Assembly (NCBI GenBank): GCA_030425185.1
Contig: JAUIAU010000006.1
Coordinates: 1-64,000, forward strand
Origin: Alphaproteobacteria bacterium
GTDB taxonomy: Bacteria > Pseudomonadota > Alphaproteobacteria > Rhodobacterales > Rhodobacteraceae
DNA: 64,000 bases
Direction of reading: 5' to 3'
The notes under the pieces are model-generated. The model did not search any database. It had not been told where the DNA came from and saw nothing but the letters and a program-made list of their open reading frames with translations. Position numbers and translations under genes: made by a program. Of the stretch, positions 17,583-27,293 are shown piece after piece; within the stretch, counting starts at the first letter, position 1, and every line of letters begins with the position of its first letter.

Positions 17583-17921
17583 TCACGCGCGCGTCGACCG
17601 GAGGTTGCCCGGGGCGAGGGCGCGCAGGGCTCCGCGGGCCGAGTAGACCGAGGTTTGCGGGGCACCCGACGCCGTGTGGCGGGCGGCGGCGCGGAAGCCG
17701 TCGAGGCTGGCCTCCAGCAACCGGGCCGCCTGTTGCGCGCGCTCCCGCAGTAGCCCGAGACGGGCTGGATCGGTGGCCGCACCGCGCCGGACCAGGGACG
17801 CGAGATCGCCGTCGGTCACCCCGCTGGCCGCGGCCTCCGCGAATCGGCCGGCCCGCAGCAGCCCGCATTGTCGGTCCAGTCGCGCGATCAGAAGCTCGAT
17901 GGGGTCACTCACGCGCGTCAT
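17583..17921 (-). CDS. FlgN-like small helical protein of the flagellar cluster
   Basis: A 112-residue, all-helical, Arg/Ala/Leu-rich protein without signal peptide. It overlaps the upstream rod-binding flgJ gene by 4 bases. Size, composition and the pattern of an N-terminal helical pair (IELLIARLDRQCGLL) with a long second helix (LRERAQQAARLLEASLDGF) resemble FlgN-type chaperones for hook-filament junction proteins. The match is by overall pattern and context, not by a decisive motif, and the hook-junction genes flgK/flgL are not in the window. It could equally be an unrelated flagellar accessory protein. Confidence 0.6.
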   Translation of the reverse strand: MTRVSDPIELLIARLDRQCGLLRAGRFAEAAASGVTDGDLASLVRRGAATDPARLGLLRERAQQAARLLEASLDGFRAAARHTASGAPQTSVYSARGALRALAPGNLRSTRA

Positions 17922-18175
17922 GGCGGCGCGTCCGCCGCCAGCAGCGCGGCCTGGATCTGTGCCGCAAGTCCCAATCCCCCCGCTTTCACGATCTCTGTCG
18001 CCTGCGCATCGCGCAGGAACGAGGCGAACTGCATCTCCCCGGCGCCGCCCTGCCACGCGCCCGATGTCTCGTGCAGCCCGGCGGCGGCGAGCATGGTCGA
18101 CAAGACATGCGCTTCGAGCCGTCGCGACAGGGCAAGAAGTTGATCCGGAGGGGGCGGCGGAAGGATGTCGGACAT
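17918..18175 (-). CDS. flgJ: Rod-binding protein FlgJ (single domain)
   Basis: A small protein of 85 residues. It matches only the N-terminal rod-binding domain of enteric FlgJ: a helix SRRLEAHVLSTMLAA, then GGAGEMQFASFLRDA and the AGGLGLAAQIQAAL ending. No muramidase domain is attached, as in other alphaproteobacteria, where SltF supplies that activity (gene at 3.1 kb here). The ATG at 18175 gives the expected start of the domain. Divergent fliK begins 83 bases away. Confidence 0.85.
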   Translation of the reverse strand: MSDILPPPPPDQLLALSRRLEAHVLSTMLAAAGLHETSGAWQGGAGEMQFASFLRDAQATEIVKAGGLGLAAQIQAALLAADAPP

Positions 18176-18258
18176 AGTGGGGACAGAAGGTTGCTTTCGA
18201 CTCATTTGGGGGCAGGCGGGTAAAGAAGTCGTAAGCATTCGGTCACAGGACTGTCGTC

Positions 18259-19998
18259 ATGACCCTCGGCCTTTCCTTTTTCCCCGGACCTGAAGTCCCT
18301 GCGATCGTGGCGCCTGCCGTCAGCGAGAATCGCGACCGCCTGCCTGGACAGGTCGGAGGGGTTTTCGGCCTCGGCCCTGAAGGGGTGCCGGATCCGGCGC
18401 AGGCGCCACGGCTCGGGCCGGATGTCGCCGATGCCGTACCTTTTCCCGTTCGGCTCAGACCGCGGGCCGAAGGGCAGGATGAGTTTGATCTTCTGGAGGT
18501 TTTACCGGCGCTTCCCGGGGGCTTCCCGATTGTCCATTTTGATGCGCCCGGTGAGTTCCGTTCTGCTGCCACCTTTCTGCCGGGTCCCGGTGAAGCGGAC
18601 CCGGAATCCGCCGATGCTTTGATGTCGGACAGCCCTGACCGGCTGAGTCGCACGGATGTCGTGGGTGGCGCAGGTGACGTCGCCCTGACCTTTGGGCGAC
18701 CGTTCGGGACAGAAGGGCCAAGCCCCTCCGATCTCGGGAACGCCGCCTCGCCCGCAGGGACTGGGACGGGGCGGTCTAGTCTTGAGAGTCCGCTAATGTC
18801 AGGCGATCTGTCCAAGGGGACCGGCGAGTCTTTGGTCGCGCCCGAGGGTCCCAACCCGGTCCGGGACTTCGCACCTCCGCTTAAGGCAGTGGTGGCGCCG
18901 CGGGATGGTTCAGGCTTGCCCGTGCCGTTAAGGCCTGCTGCGCCTCTGGAGGCGCTCCCGGTCACGGCCACCGGGGTCAACACGACCCCCCCGATAACCG
19001 GTCAGCGTGAAACCTCGTATCTCAAGTGGACAGAGCGCGGCTTACAGGGCGTCGGCGCAGTTCCGTCTGGTCAGGGTCATCCGACAGGCAAACCTCAGAC
19101 GCCCCAACTGATCGTCCAACAGGGAGCGGGTCTTGGTCCCCAACCCGTGCTGGCCCCGGGTCGGCCAGAAGCCGCGGATATGGCAGCGGACGGGTTCCCG
19201 GTCGCCAGGGCGGCGACTGACACGCAGCCAAGTCCCTCTCCTTCCACCGCACGGGGTCCTCTCGAGCAATTGTCGAATCCACCGCCGGTCAGGACCGACC
19301 TGTCTGCCGCTCTGCGGGCGGGAGGCCGGACCGACGCAACCGCGGCACCGGTCGTGGGCGCACAAATCTCGCCCGAGCCCGACCCGCGTCTGAGCCCGAA
19401 CCCGGACGGCCCGCAGCCGCGGACCAGGGGCGCGGACCTTGCCGGGCGCGTATCCGTCCCCTCCGCCCCCGAGCCTGCCGCACTCCTGCAGCCCGGACCC
19501 GCGCCGCCGGACCTCCCGACCCGGGTCACCCGGACCGATGCGCCGATCCCCCTGCCGCGCGATGCGACACCCGCCACGCCGTCGATTCACGCGCGGCTCC
19601 AGTCCCAGGTCCGGGAGGCCCTGTCAGCCGGCCCGCTGCCGGTCGAGGTCGTGCTCGACCCGCCCGAGCTCGGTCGTCTGCGCCTGCGGCTGGGCGGGGC
19701 GGAACAGCCCCAGCATGTCGTCGTGACGGTCGATCGTCCCGAAACCCTCGACCTGATGCGGCGGCATGGCGACCAGTTCCTTCGGGACCTGCGGGATGCG
19801 GGATGGAGCGGGCTGTCCCTCGCGCTCGACAGCGGGGCGTCCGGATCGCGGCAGGGCCATGCCTACCTCGCGAGGGGGGATCTGCCCCAGGGTCCGGCGC
19901 CGGGCCAGGCCCCACCCGAGCCGGACCCGTCCCTCCTTCCCACGCCCCCTGTACCGACCCAGACCAGCATCACGGGTCGGGTCGACCGACGTCTCTGA
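18259..19998 (+). CDS. fliK: Flagellar hook-length control protein FliK
   Basis: FliK measures hook length and triggers the FlhB substrate switch. It has 579 residues. The first 430 are low-complexity, rich in Pro, Gly, Asp, Ala and Ser, as is usual for the ruler part. The conserved C-terminal domain (about 440-530) contains PVEVVLDPPELGRLRLRLG and the helix LDLMRRHGDQFLRDLRDAG. The start ATG lies in the divergent gap with flgJ. flgD follows 14 bases downstream; the fliK-flgD order is standard. Confidence 0.92.
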   Translation: MTLGLSFFPGPEVPAIVAPAVSENRDRLPGQVGGVFGLGPEGVPDPAQAPRLGPDVADAVPFPVRLRPRAEGQDEFDLLEVLPALPGGFPIVHFDAPGEFRSAATFLPGPGEADPESADALMSDSPDRLSRTDVVGGAGDVALTFGRPFGTEGPSPSDLGNAASPAGTGTGRSSLESPLMSGDLSKGTGESLVAPEGPNPVRDFAPPLKAVVAPRDGSGLPVPLRPAAPLEALPVTATGVNTTPPITGQRETSYLKWTERGLQGVGAVPSGQGHPTGKPQTPQLIVQQGAGLGPQPVLAPGRPEAADMAADGFPVARAATDTQPSPSPSTARGPLEQLSNPPPVRTDLSAALRAGGRTDATAAPVVGAQISPEPDPRLSPNPDGPQPRTRGADLAGRVSVPSAPEPAALLQPGPAPPDLPTRVTRTDAPIPLPRDATPATPSIHARLQSQVREALSAGPLPVEVVLDPPELGRLRLRLGGAEQPQHVVVTVDRPETLDLMRRHGDQFLRDLRDAGWSGLSLALDSGASGSRQGHAYLARGDLPQGPAPGQAPPEPDPSLLPTPPVPTQTSITGRVDRRL

Positions 19999-20012
19999 CC
20001 CCGGAGCAGATC

Positions 20013-20672
20013 ATGGAGCCCGTTGCCGCCAGCCCATTCAGCCCATCCCCGTCGCCGCGGTCTTCGACGACCGGCGGGGTCCTGCCCTCGTCGGACTTCG
20101 AGACCTTCCTGAGGATGCTCACCGCGCAGCTTCGCAATCAGGATCCGCTCAATCCGCTCGATTCGAACGATTTCGCCGTGCAGCTCGCGACGTTTTCCGG
20201 GGTCGAGCAGCAGGTGCGCACCAACGATCTGCTGACGACCCTGTCCGATCGCCTGGGGGTCATGGGCCTGACCGACCTGGCCGGATGGGTGGGCATGGAG
20301 GCCCGGACTCCGGGTCAGGGCGGCTTCGAAGGGGTACCGTTGGCCCTCGACATCGACCTTCCGCACGGGACGTTATCGGCGGACCTGATCGTGACCGATG
20401 CGGGCGGTGCGGAGGTTCAGCGACTCGCCCTCGACCCGGACGCCGACAGCCTGACGTGGGCCGGGGTGCGCGCGGACGGAAGCCCGCTTCCGCCGGGGGT
20501 GTACGGATTCCGGACCGAGGCGCGCGGCCTCGACGGCAGTCTGCCCTCCGGGGGCGTCGGCGTCTGGGGGTCCGTACGGGAGGTCCGGACCGGACCCGAC
20601 GGTGCCGAGCTCGTTCTGTCCGGACAGCGGGTCACGACCCCGGCTGGGATCACAGCCCTGCGCCGACCCTAG
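20013..20672 (+). CDS. flgD: Hook cap / scaffolding protein FlgD
   Basis: FlgD caps the growing hook and guides FlgE assembly. It has 219 residues. The signature FLRMLTAQLRNQDPLNPLDS followed by NDFAVQLATFSGVEQQ is clear, and the C-terminal half forms the Ig/tudor-like region (GVYGFRTEARGLDG). The ATG at 20013 follows fliK by 14 bases. flgE, normally next, is absent: the flagellar block stops here and a convergent ubiB follows after about 200 bases. Confidence 0.93.
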   Translation: MEPVAASPFSPSPSPRSSTTGGVLPSSDFETFLRMLTAQLRNQDPLNPLDSNDFAVQLATFSGVEQQVRTNDLLTTLSDRLGVMGLTDLAGWVGMEARTPGQGGFEGVPLALDIDLPHGTLSADLIVTDAGGAEVQRLALDPDADSLTWAGVRADGSPLPPGVYGFRTEARGLDGSLPSGGVGVWGSVREVRTGPDGAELVLSGQRVTTPAGITALRRP

Positions 20673-20876
20673 GTGGCACGACGGTCTGGCGACGGCGCGG
20701 CGGCTGGGGGAATGTCCCCTCGGGGTGCCCGCAATCTTGCCGAAGCGAAAACCGTCTGTGGCATCGCCAATCTGGCGCAACGGCGAACCGGGCGGTGCGG
20801 CGGACCGAAGCCAGCCACCGCCCGAACAACCAGGGACGCCTCGCGACGCAAACCCTTGCCAGAGCGCCCGCGCCCC

Positions 20877-22400
20877 TTACAGCAACGTCCCGACCAGGAC
20901 GCCCGCGATTGCGGCCGCTGCCCCGGCCAGGGCCCAGACCGCGCCGGGAACGCGGCGCGGTGGCGGGGCCGGGGGTTGCATCGCGCGGACCAGCAGGGAC
21001 TCGGTCAGGACCGGCAGCTTCGGCCCGAACCGGCCCAGCACGCGCGCGGTGGCGATCAGGTCCCGCGCCAGCGCGGCGGGGCCCACATTGCTGCGGATGT
21101 AGCTCTCGACGACGGGCTTCGCGACTTCCCAGATGTTGATGCGCGGGTTCAGCGACCGTGCGACGCCCTCCACCACCACCATGGTGCGCTGCAGCAGGAT
21201 CAGTTCGGTCCGGGTTTCCATGCCGAACCGCTCGGTCACCTCGAAGAGGTAGGCCAGCAGGCGCGCCATCGAGATCCGCGTCGCGTCCATCCCGAAGATC
21301 GGTTCGCCGACCGACCTGAGGGCCTGCGCAAAGGCATCGATGTCGCGGTCCGGCGGCACGTATCCCGCTTCGAAATGCACCTCGGCCACGCGGCGGTAGT
21401 CCTTGCGGATGAAGCCGATAAGGATTTCCGCGTAGACCCGGCGCGTATACTCGTCGATCCGCCCCATGATCCCGAAATCGAGGGCGAGGATTTCCCCCGA
21501 GCGGCCGACCTTGAGGTTGCCCTGGTGCATGTCGGCGTGGAAATAGCCGTCGCGCAGCGCGTGGTTCAGGAACAGTTGCAGCACCCGGTTGCCCAGCATG
21601 ACGCGGTCGTGCCCCGCCGCGTCGATCGCGGCGACATCGCCGAGCGAAATGCCCTCGACCCAGCCCAGTGTCATCACCCGCCGCGCCGACAGGTCCCATT
21701 GTACCACGGGAACGCCGAATCCCTCGTCGCGCGCGGTGTTGGCGGCAAACTCCCCGGCGGCGGAGGCTTCCAGCCGCAGGTCCAGCTCGCCGAGCACGAC
21801 GCCCTCGAAATGCGCGATCACGTCCATCGGCCGGAGCCGACGCGCGCCGGGGGACAGAAGCTCGACCATCCGGGCCGCGAAATAGAAGGCGTCGATGTCC
21901 TTGCGGAACGCACGCTCGATGCCCGGGCGCAGCACCTTGACCGCGACGGCTTCGCCGGTGCTGGCCAGCCGGGCCTTGTGGACCTGCGCGATCGAGGCGG
22001 CCGCGACCGGCGGCGAGAACTCGGAAAAGAGCGTATCGCAGGGATACCCCAGCTCCCGCTCGACGGCGGCCTTTGCCTCGGCCACCGGGAAGGGCGGCAG
22101 CTTGTCCTGCAGGACGCGCAATTGCGTTGCCAGCTCGTCGCCGACCACGTCCGGGCGGGTGGACATGATCTGTCCGAACTTGATGTAGGCGGGGCCCAGT
22201 GCCGTCAGCGCCCGCGTCACCGGCGGCATCGACTCGTCACCACGGATGCCCAGCCATTGGAACGGCCAGCCGAGGACGCGAGCCGCGACGCGCAGGGCGG
22301 GCGGGGCGTCCATCGCCTCCAGCGCCACGCGCATGGCGCCGGCGCGTTCGAAGGTCGCGCCGGTCCGGATCAGGCGCCAGATATTGTGCGGCCCGCGCAC
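20877..22400 (-). CDS. ubiB: UbiB, atypical kinase-like protein of ubiquinone biosynthesis
   Basis: A member of the ABC1/ADCK/UbiB family, with a role in coenzyme Q synthesis or lipid-associated delivery of its precursors. It has 507 residues from a GTG start at 22400, which follows the ubiE stop by one base. The family KxGQ motif is present (YIKFGQIMS, about 74-77), as are LDFGIMGRID of the nucleotide site and HADMHQGNL. The C-terminal hydrophobic segment (WALAGAAAAIAGVLVGTLL) fits a membrane anchor. An ATG-like extension upstream would overlap ubiE and is less likely. Confidence 0.92.
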   Translation of the reverse strand: MRGPHNIWRLIRTGATFERAGAMRVALEAMDAPPALRVAARVLGWPFQWLGIRGDESMPPVTRALTALGPAYIKFGQIMSTRPDVVGDELATQLRVLQDKLPPFPVAEAKAAVERELGYPCDTLFSEFSPPVAAASIAQVHKARLASTGEAVAVKVLRPGIERAFRKDIDAFYFAARMVELLSPGARRLRPMDVIAHFEGVVLGELDLRLEASAAGEFAANTARDEGFGVPVVQWDLSARRVMTLGWVEGISLGDVAAIDAAGHDRVMLGNRVLQLFLNHALRDGYFHADMHQGNLKVGRSGEILALDFGIMGRIDEYTRRVYAEILIGFIRKDYRRVAEVHFEAGYVPPDRDIDAFAQALRSVGEPIFGMDATRISMARLLAYLFEVTERFGMETRTELILLQRTMVVVEGVARSLNPRINIWEVAKPVVESYIRSNVGPAALARDLIATARVLGRFGPKLPVLTESLLVRAMQPPAPPPRRVPGAVWALAGAAAAIAGVLVGTLL

Positions 22401-22401
22401 C

Positions 22402-23154
22402 TCAGATCTTCCAGCCCGAGTGCAGCGCCGCGACACCGAAGGTCAGGTTCCGGTATTTCACCTGTGCGAAGCCCGCCTGCCGGATCATCGTGGCGAAGCG
22501 CTCCTGGTCCGGGAACTTGCGGATCGATTCGACGAGATACTGGTAGCTGGCGCTGTCCCCCGCGATCACCTGGCCCATCCGCGGGATCACGTTGAACGAG
22601 TAGCGATCATAGGCCCATTGCATCGCCGGGTTCGGCAGCTGGCTGAACTCCAGCACCATCAGCCGCCCGCCGGGCCGCAGCACGCGGAAGGCTTCGCCCA
22701 GCGCGTCCTCGATCCGCGTGACGTTCCGGATTCCGAAGCTGATCGTGTAGACATCGAAGCTGTTGTCCTCGAAGGGCAGGGCCATCGCGTCGCCGACGAT
22801 CCAGTCCAGCCGGTCCGACATCGCCTCGGCCTCGGCGCGCTTCCGGCCTTCGATCAGCATCGACTCGGTCATGTCGAGCACCACCGCGCTCGCTGCCGGG
22901 GCACGCTTCAGGAAGCGGAAGGCGACGTCCCCGGTGCCCCCGGCCACGTCGAGCAGGCGCTGCCCGTCGCGCGGGGCCAGCCAGTCCATCATCGCATCCT
23001 TCCAGACCCGGTGAACGCCCACGCTCATCACGTCGTTCATCACGTCGTATTTCGAGGCGACCGAGGTGAAGACGCCATGCACCCGTCCGGCCTTCTCCGC
23101 CTCCGGCACCGTCTCGAAGCCGAAATGCGTGGTTTTTTCCGTGTCCTGGGTCAT
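22402..23154 (-). CDS. ubiE: Ubiquinone/menaquinone C-methyltransferase UbiE
   Basis: UbiE is a SAM-dependent C-methyltransferase of quinone biosynthesis. It has 250 residues. It shows the UbiE signature [18 protein letters not shown] plus HRVWKD, the SAM-binding motif [16 protein letters not shown] and the second motif [15 protein letters not shown]. It is the first gene of a ubiE-ubiB pair and is divergent from mutM, with about 93 bases between. The two genes act in the same pathway at the inner membrane. Confidence 0.95.
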   Translation of the reverse strand: MTQDTEKTTHFGFETVPEAEKAGRVHGVFTSVASKYDVMNDVMSVGVHRVWKDAMMDWLAPRDGQRLLDVAGGTGDVAFRFLKRAPAASAVVLDMTESMLIEGRKRAEAEAMSDRLDWIVGDAMALPFEDNSFDVYTISFGIRNVTRIEDALGEAFRVLRPGGRLMVLEFSQLPNPAMQWAYDRYSFNVIPRMGQVIAGDSASYQYLVESIRKFPDQERFATMIRQAGFAQVKYRNLTFGVAALHSGWKI

Positions 23155-23247
23155 GGGGTCTTGCCGTTCCTCTGCATGCTCCCCTCCTTATAGGCCGCAC
23201 CCCGAGCGCTGCAACGCGCCGCGACACCACAGCCCGGCGGAGGTCCG

Positions 23248-24114
23248 ATGCCAGAACTGCCCGAGGTCGAGACGGTCCGCCGCGGTCTCGAACCCGTCCT
23301 GACCGGCCGCGTGATTGCCCGGGCCGATGTCCGTCGCCCGGATCTGCGCTGGCCCTTTCCGCCGCGCATGGCCGAACGGCTTACCGGGGTGCGGGTCACG
23401 GCCCTGCGACGGCGCTCGAAATACATCCTCGCCGATCTCGACAGCGGCGAGACGCTGTTGCTGCACCTGGGCATGTCGGGGCGCATCCTGATCCATGCGG
23501 CCGACGCCGGTCGGGCGATGCTCGGCGAATACGTCCATGCCCATCCCGCGCCCGAGACGCATGATCACGTCGTGCTCGATCTCGATGACGGAACCCGGAT
23601 CGTGTTCAACGATCCGCGCCGGTTCGGGGCGATGGACCTGATGCCGACCGCGACCGCGGAGCAGCACAAGCTGCTCGCGGGCCTCGGACCCGAGCCGCTC
23701 GGGAACGCTTTCGATGCGCCGTATCTGGCAGGGCGCCTGGCGGGGCGGCGCACCCCGATGAAGGCCGCGCTGCTCGACCAGGGCATCGTGGCGGGTCTCG
23801 GCAACATCTATGTCTGCGAGGCGCTCTTCCGCTCCGGCATCTCACCGCGACGGCTGGCGGGCAACCTCTCCCGTGCCCGGATCGACCGCCTTGTCCCGGT
23901 GATCCGCGATGTCCTGTCCGATGCGATTGCCGCCGGCGGATCCAGCCTGCGCGACTATCGCCAGACCGATGGAGAGCTGGGATATTTCCAGCACAGCTTC
24001 CGCGTGTACGGCCGCGAGGGCGCACCCTGTATCACCGAGGGATGCGGCGGAACCGTGGCGCGGATCGTGCAGTCCGGGCGGTCCAGCTTCTACTGCCCGC
24101 ACTGTCAAAGATAA
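23248..24114 (+). CDS. mutM: Formamidopyrimidine-DNA glycosylase MutM (Fpg)
   Basis: MutM is a base-excision repair enzyme removing 8-oxoguanine and formamidopyrimidines. It has 288 residues. The mature N terminus [13 protein letters not shown] carries the catalytic Pro and the Glu next to it. [16 protein letters not shown] is the conserved helix-two-turn-helix, and the C-terminal zinc finger has four cysteines (C-x4-C ... C-x2-C, ending YCPHCQR). It is transcribed divergently from ubiE, and a crotonase gene follows 66 bases later. Confidence 0.96.
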   Translation: MPELPEVETVRRGLEPVLTGRVIARADVRRPDLRWPFPPRMAERLTGVRVTALRRRSKYILADLDSGETLLLHLGMSGRILIHAADAGRAMLGEYVHAHPAPETHDHVVLDLDDGTRIVFNDPRRFGAMDLMPTATAEQHKLLAGLGPEPLGNAFDAPYLAGRLAGRRTPMKAALLDQGIVAGLGNIYVCEALFRSGISPRRLAGNLSRARIDRLVPVIRDVLSDAIAAGGSSLRDYRQTDGELGYFQHSFRVYGREGAPCITEGCGGTVARIVQSGRSSFYCPHCQR

Positions 24115-24180
24115 CTTGAACCTGCGGGACCAGTTGTTAACCCTGCGCCGCGGAACAGCGCGCAAAGGGGAGTGCGAGCC

Positions 24181-24957
24181 ATGGCCTACAACACCATTCT
24201 GGTCGAGCAGGAGGGATACGTCTGTGTCATCCGTCTCAACCGGCCCGACGCCCTCAACGCGCTGAGCCAGGAGTTGCTTGGCGAGCTTCTTGCCGCGCTG
24301 GAGAAGGCCGACGCCAACGAGAAGGTGCGCGTGATCGTGCTGACCGGCTCGGAAAAGGCCTTCGCCGCCGGTGCCGACATCAAGGAGATGTCGAAGAAAT
24401 CCTTCGTCGAGGTCTACACGGAAGATCTGTTCGGCCCCGTCGCCGAGCGGTTCCAGCGCATCCGCAAGCCGATCATCGCCGCCGTTGCCGGCTACGCGCT
24501 GGGCGGCGGCTGCGAGTTGGCGATGATGTGCGATTTCATCATCGCGGCGGATACCGCGAAGTTCGGCCAGCCCGAGATCAACCTGGGCGTGATCGCCGGT
24601 CTTGGCGGCACGCAGCGTCTGACGCGGCTCGTCGGCAAGTCCAAGGCGATGGACATGAACCTGACCGGCCGGTTCATGGCCGCCGACGAGGCGGAGCGCG
24701 TGGGTCTCGTCAGCCGCGTCGTGCCCGCGAAGAAACTGATGGACGAAACCATGAGCGCCGCCGCCAAGATCGCAGAGAAATCCATGCTGACCGCCCGCGC
24801 GGTCAAGGAAGCGGTGAACCGCGCCGAGGAAACCTCGCTGCGCGAAGGGCTTCTGTTCGAGCGCCGCCTGTTCCACGCGATGTTCGCCACCGAGGATCAG
24901 AGCGAGGGGATGGAAGCCTTCCTCGAAAAGCGCGAAGCGCAGTTCCGGGACCGCTGA
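24181..24957 (+). CDS. Enoyl-CoA hydratase (crotonase family)
   Basis: This is a predicted 2-enoyl-CoA hydratase of fatty-acid beta-oxidation, with 258 residues. The oxyanion-hole region [10 protein letters not shown] and [16 protein letters not shown] is present, and the second catalytic Glu lies in [18 protein letters not shown]; with both glutamates the enzyme should be a true hydratase. I prefer ATG 24181, which has a purine-rich AAGGGGAG upstream, over the GTG at 24172. It sits alone between mutM and rpsT. Confidence 0.9.
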   Translation: MAYNTILVEQEGYVCVIRLNRPDALNALSQELLGELLAALEKADANEKVRVIVLTGSEKAFAAGADIKEMSKKSFVEVYTEDLFGPVAERFQRIRKPIIAAVAGYALGGGCELAMMCDFIIAADTAKFGQPEINLGVIAGLGGTQRLTRLVGKSKAMDMNLTGRFMAADEAERVGLVSRVVPAKKLMDETMSAAAKIAEKSMLTARAVKEAVNRAEETSLREGLLFERRLFHAMFATEDQSEGMEAFLEKREAQFRDR

Positions 24958-24979
24958 CGGGGCAAATCCCGAATCGCGC

Positions 24980-25007
24980 TTGCAATTCCCGCCAGTTCGT
25001 CTAGACC
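24980..25007 (+). promoter_or_regulatory. Possible promoter of rpsT
   Basis: TTGCAA and TAGACC are separated by 16 bases, about 125 bases upstream of rpsT. The fit to a sigma-70 promoter is moderate (good -35, weak -10). It lies in the only non-coding stretch before this highly expressed gene. Confidence 0.3.
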
Positions 25008-25130
25008 CCGGCGCCAGACATGCGCGTGAGGCCCGCTCTGGCCAGAGTCGCCCCGGGACGCGTCCCGCGGCATCGGGTCGTCCCGTGCATCATCCTGTGA
25101 CACGATCCGATAGACGAAAGAGAGACTCGC

Positions 25131-25397
25131 ATGGCGAATTCGCCCCAAGCCAAGAAGCGCGCCCGCCAGGCCGAGCGCCGCACCGCCGTGAACAAGGCCC
25201 GCCGCTCGCGCATCCGCACCTTCCTGCGCAAGGTCGAGGAAGCGATCGCCTCCGGTGACGCCGCCAAGGCCGCCGAAGCGCTGAAGTCGGCACAGCCGGA
25301 AGTGATGCGTGGTGTGACCAAAGGCGTGCTGCACAAGAACACGGCATCCCGGAAAATCTCGCGCCTCTCGAGCCGGGTCAAAGCACTCAACGCTTGA
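25131..25397 (+). CDS. rpsT: 30S ribosomal protein S20
   Basis: S20 is a primary 16S rRNA-binding protein. It has 88 residues and is very basic, starting [17 protein letters not shown] and continuing with the conserved LRKVEEAI and [29 protein letters not shown]-type purines precede the ATG. A factor-independent terminator follows 24 bases after the stop. rpsT next to dnaA is the usual alphaproteobacterial arrangement. Confidence 0.98.
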   Translation: MANSPQAKKRARQAERRTAVNKARRSRIRTFLRKVEEAIASGDAAKAAEALKSAQPEVMRGVTKGVLHKNTASRKISRLSSRVKALNA

Positions 25398-25421
25398 GAT
25401 TGACAGAATCGCAACAGTTGA

Positions 25422-25447
25422 AGCGCTCCCTCTGGGGGCGCTTTTTC
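25422..25447 (+). terminator. Factor-independent terminator after rpsT
   Basis: A 10-bp stem (AAGCGCTCCC pairing with GGGGGCGCTT, one G-T pair) with a TCT loop runs directly into a T-run. It isolates rpsT from the dnaA leader region. Confidence 0.9.
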
Positions 25448-25523
25448 GTTTTTCACGGCATTTCAGTTATGTAACAAATCGGCGACACCCCTCAACCTGA
25501 AGTTGAAGTGGGATTCGTTTCGG

Positions 25524-25539
25524 TTAACACCGAGTCAAC
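25524..25539 (+). promoter_or_regulatory. CtrA-like box upstream of dnaA
   Basis: TTAA-N7-TCAAC, one mismatch from the CtrA consensus TTAA-N7-TTAAC, lies about 415 bases before dnaA in the AT-richer part of the gap. CtrA or its relatives control replication genes in several alphaproteobacteria; a function here is a prediction. Confidence 0.35.
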
Positions 25540-25952
25540 ATCATTGTTGCCGTTGGCGAGTCCGGAACCGCTTGCTACCCACTATGCAGCGAGTCTGATC
25601 ACGGTAGTGCGAGGGTCAGTGGTCCGACGCCGGCGAGGGCGTCCGGGGAGGTCATACCGACGTTAAGAACGGCAATGCTGCTGCCGCCGTCGTTCGTCGG
25701 ATCGGGCACATGGGGATGTGTCCAGCCGTCCTCCCGGTTGAAGCGTGTGCCTGTTTTGGCGCGCGTCCGGTCCGCTGTTCCACAACCTGCACGTGTATCA
25801 CGGCCCAGGCACCTGCCGCCCGGGCCTTGGTCACGTGTCGTCTCCGACTGCGGAGGCGCTGCTCGGAGTCGCCAAGACCAAAGGGACAGGCTCCGAACGG
25901 GAGCACCGGCCGCTCCGCGGGGTCGGGGACAGACAAAAGGGCGCAAGAGCGA

Positions 25953-27293
25953 ATGACACAGGACACCTGGGGGCGTGTGCAGTCGGATCTGGAACGGGAA
26001 ATCGGGACCAACAATTTCGCAACATGGATTGAACCGCTGAAATTCGACAGCGTCGACAACGGTGTTGCACGGTTCGAGGCTCCGACGAGCTTCGTCGGGA
26101 CCTGGGTCCGCCAGAACTACGGCGACCGGATTCTCCGCCACCTGCTGCGGAACGGAGTGGACGTGAACCGGATCGAGTTTGACATCGCAGCACCGCTGCC
26201 GCGCAGCGTGCGCGCGGTCGAGCCGGAGGTCCACAAGGACGCCGATCCGTTTTCCGCCGGCTCGTCGCTCGATTCGCGGCTGACCTTCGACAGCTTCGTC
26301 GTCGGCAAGCCCAACGAACTGGCCCACGCCGCGGCCCGCCGCGTTGCCGAGGGCGGCCCGGTGTCGTTCAACCCGCTCTTCCTCTACGGCGGCGTGGGGC
26401 TCGGCAAGACGCACCTGATGCACGCCATCGCCTGGGAGGCGCAGGCCCGGAATCCCGGCCTGAAGGTGCTGTATCTCTCTGCCGAGCAGTTCATGTACCG
26501 CTTCGTGAAGGCCCTGCGCGACCGCGACACCATGAGCTTCAAGGAGCTCTTCCGCTCGGTCGACATCCTGATGGTCGACGACGTGCAGTTCATCGCGGGC
26601 AAGGACAGCACGCAGGATGAATTCTTCCACACCTTCAACGCGCTGATCGACCAGCAGAAGCAGATCATCCTGTCCGGCGATCGGGCCCCGGTCGATATCG
26701 ACGGACTGGAAGAGCGGATTCGCTCGCGCCTCCAGCGCGGGCTGGTGGTGGACCTGCACCCGACCGACTACGAACTGCGGCTGGGCATCCTGCAGCAGAA
26801 ACTCGACGAGCATCTTGCGATGGGCGAGCAGATCGTGATCGCCGACGGCGTGCTGGAATTCCTCGCCATGCGGATCACCTCGAATGTGCGGGTGCTGGAA
26901 GGCGCCCTGACCCGGCTCTTCGCCTTCGGCTCGCTGGTGCGGCGCGAGATCACGCTGGAGGCGGCGCAGGAATGTCTCGCCGACATCCTCCGGGCGTCCG
27001 AGCGCAAGGTGACCGTCGACGAGATCATGCGGAAGGTGTCCGAGCACTACAACGTTCGGATCGCCGACCTGCTGGGCCCGAAACGGACGCGCACCATCGC
27101 CCGTCCGCGTCAGGTGGCGATGTACCTGGCCAAGACGATGACCCAGCGGTCGCTGCCCGAGATCGGCCGCCGCTTCGGCGGGCGCGATCACACCACGGTC
27201 ATCCATGCCGTGCGCAAGATCACCTCGCTGCAGGATACCGACCAGCGGATTGCGGAGGATGTGACCATCCTGCGCCGTGCCCTGGAAGGCTGA
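25953..27293 (+). CDS. dnaA: Chromosomal replication initiator DnaA
   Basis: DnaA is the AAA+ initiator that opens the origin. It has 446 residues from ATG 25953. Domain I starts TWGRVQSDLEREIG. Walker A GGVGLGKT is at about 146-153 and Walker B is DILMVDDVQFIAGK. The C-terminal DNA-binding domain IV has the signature GRDHTTVIHAVRKI. The frame is open about 240 bases further upstream, but without DnaA-like sequence. dnaN and recF follow on the same strand. Confidence 0.98.
   Translation: MTQDTWGRVQSDLEREIGTNNFATWIEPLKFDSVDNGVARFEAPTSFVGTWVRQNYGDRILRHLLRNGVDVNRIEFDIAAPLPRSVRAVEPEVHKDADPFSAGSSLDSRLTFDSFVVGKPNELAHAAARRVAEGGPVSFNPLFLYGGVGLGKTHLMHAIAWEAQARNPGLKVLYLSAEQFMYRFVKALRDRDTMSFKELFRSVDILMVDDVQFIAGKDSTQDEFFHTFNALIDQQKQIILSGDRAPVDIDGLEERIRSRLQRGLVVDLHPTDYELRLGILQQKLDEHLAMGEQIVIADGVLEFLAMRITSNVRVLEGALTRLFAFGSLVRREITLEAAQECLADILRASERKVTVDEIMRKVSEHYNVRIADLLGPKRTRTIARPRQVAMYLAKTMTQRSLPEIGRRFGGRDHTTVIHAVRKITSLQDTDQRIAEDVTILRRALEG

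Larger units (their letters stand above)
25398..25952. other. Gene-free dnaA leader region
   Basis: This 555-base gap holds the rpsT terminator, a relatively AT-rich first half with many short TTG/CAA repeats, and a CtrA-like site (25524-25539). The rest crosses several open frames that lack start signals and family resemblance. dnaA transcription must start here. I see only weak 7-of-9 DnaA-box-like words (for example near 25780), so I do not call an origin. Confidence 0.5.

Noticed and set aside
25398..25952. Chromosome origin (oriC) beside dnaA
   Set aside because: Only weak 7-of-9 DnaA-box-like words are present and no cluster was found. In several alphaproteobacteria the origin is elsewhere. 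GC-skew over the whole chromosome would decide.
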